Below are positions 6,910-7,121 of a stretch of DNA of 7,121 bases, in pieces. The notes beneath the pieces are model-generated. The model made no database searches and had not been told where the DNA came from. It saw only the letters and a program-made list of their open reading frames with translations. Made by a program: the position numbers and the translations under genes. Origin of the DNA: JBGCDD01 sp045105075. Lineage in GTDB: Bacteria > Pseudomonadota > Alphaproteobacteria > Rhodobacterales > Rhodobacteraceae. Within the stretch, counting starts at the first letter, position 1. Each line of letters begins with the position of its first letter. The stretch is from contig JBGCDD010000149.1 of NCBI GenBank assembly GCA_045105075.1, forward strand, positions 1-7,121. Reading direction: 5' to 3'.

Positions 6910-7121
6910 ATGACACAGCGCAATACCGCTCTGGCAATTGCCGCCTTGAAAGACCTGCTGGGAGACCGCCTGTCCACCGGCGAAAGCATCCGGGAAGGCC
7001 GGGGTCGGGACGAAGCCTATTCTCAGCCCGCTTTGCCGGACGCAGTCGCGTGTCCGCAACGCACAGACGGGGTCTGTGCAATCGTGAAGATCTGCGCCCA
7101 ACATAAGGTGCCGGTCGTGCC
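6910..7121 (+). CDS. FAD-binding 2-hydroxyacid oxidase/dehydrogenase (GlcD / D-lactate dehydrogenase type), N-terminal part
   Basis: Seventy codons are visible before the window ends; the frame is open. The N-terminus follows the pattern of GlcD and D-lactate dehydrogenase (cytochrome) proteins of the PCMH/FAD_binding_4 family. It has a leading helix ending LLGDRLST (16-23), then REGRGRDEAY (28-37), PDAVACPQRTDGVCAIVK (43-60) and ICAQHKVPVV (61-70). The VPVV stretch should lead into the glycine-rich FAD pyrophosphate-binding loop just beyond the edge. Such enzymes oxidise 2-hydroxy acids (D-lactate, glycolate and similar) with electrons passing to the respiratory chain or another acceptor. 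The gene lies 52 bases after matB on the same strand and is probably cotranscribed. Its link to malonate is unclear; hydroxymalonate or an unrelated hydroxy acid could be the substrate. The exact subfamily cannot be settled from 70 residues. Confidence 0.82.
   Translation, partial: MTQRNTALAIAALKDLLGDRLSTGESIREGRGRDEAYSQPALPDAVACPQRTDGVCAIVKICAQHKVPVV

Overview
The window carries seven genes, all on the plus strand and closely spaced. They read as one catabolic operon for malonate or a malonate-yielding compound. The order is: amidase (5' end cut by the window), TRAP large permease, TRAP substrate-binding protein, TRAP small permease, malonyl-CoA decarboxylase (matA), malonyl-CoA synthetase (matB), and the first 70 codons of an FAD-dependent 2-hydroxyacid oxidase/dehydrogenase (cut by the window end). 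Moderately high GC, the abundance of TRAP-type uptake and the style of the proteins suggest an alphaproteobacterium, most likely of the Rhodobacterales (roseobacter) group. This placement is an inference from sequence style, not from a marker gene.

Region by region: 1-1065 is the C-terminal part of an amidase-signature hydrolase with its cis-Ser and nucleophilic Ser visible. It is followed after one base by dctM (1067-2350). dctP starts at 2374 behind a strong ribosome binding site and has a clear signal peptide. Its frame is interrupted by an in-frame TAG at 3244-3246, yet the same frame continues with protein-like sequence to a second stop at 3346-3348. A GC-rich stem-loop lies between dctP and dctQ (3357-3383). 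dctQ runs 3406-3933. A 99-base gap precedes matA (4033-5322), and matB (5334-6857) starts 11 bases after it. The flavoenzyme starts at 6910.

Proposed joint function: the TRAP system takes up malonate or a related small carboxylate. The amidase may release malonate from an amide such as malonamate or ureidomalonate. MatB makes malonyl-CoA from malonate, CoA and ATP, and MatA decarboxylates it to acetyl-CoA and CO2. The MatA and MatB assignments are strong. The transporter and amidase substrates are inferred from context. The role of the flavoenzyme is open.

The most notable irregularity is the amber codon in dctP, which would remove the last 34 residues of the binding protein. I saw no tRNA, rRNA, CRISPR array, insertion sequence or phage gene, and no untranslated gap longer than about 100 bases.
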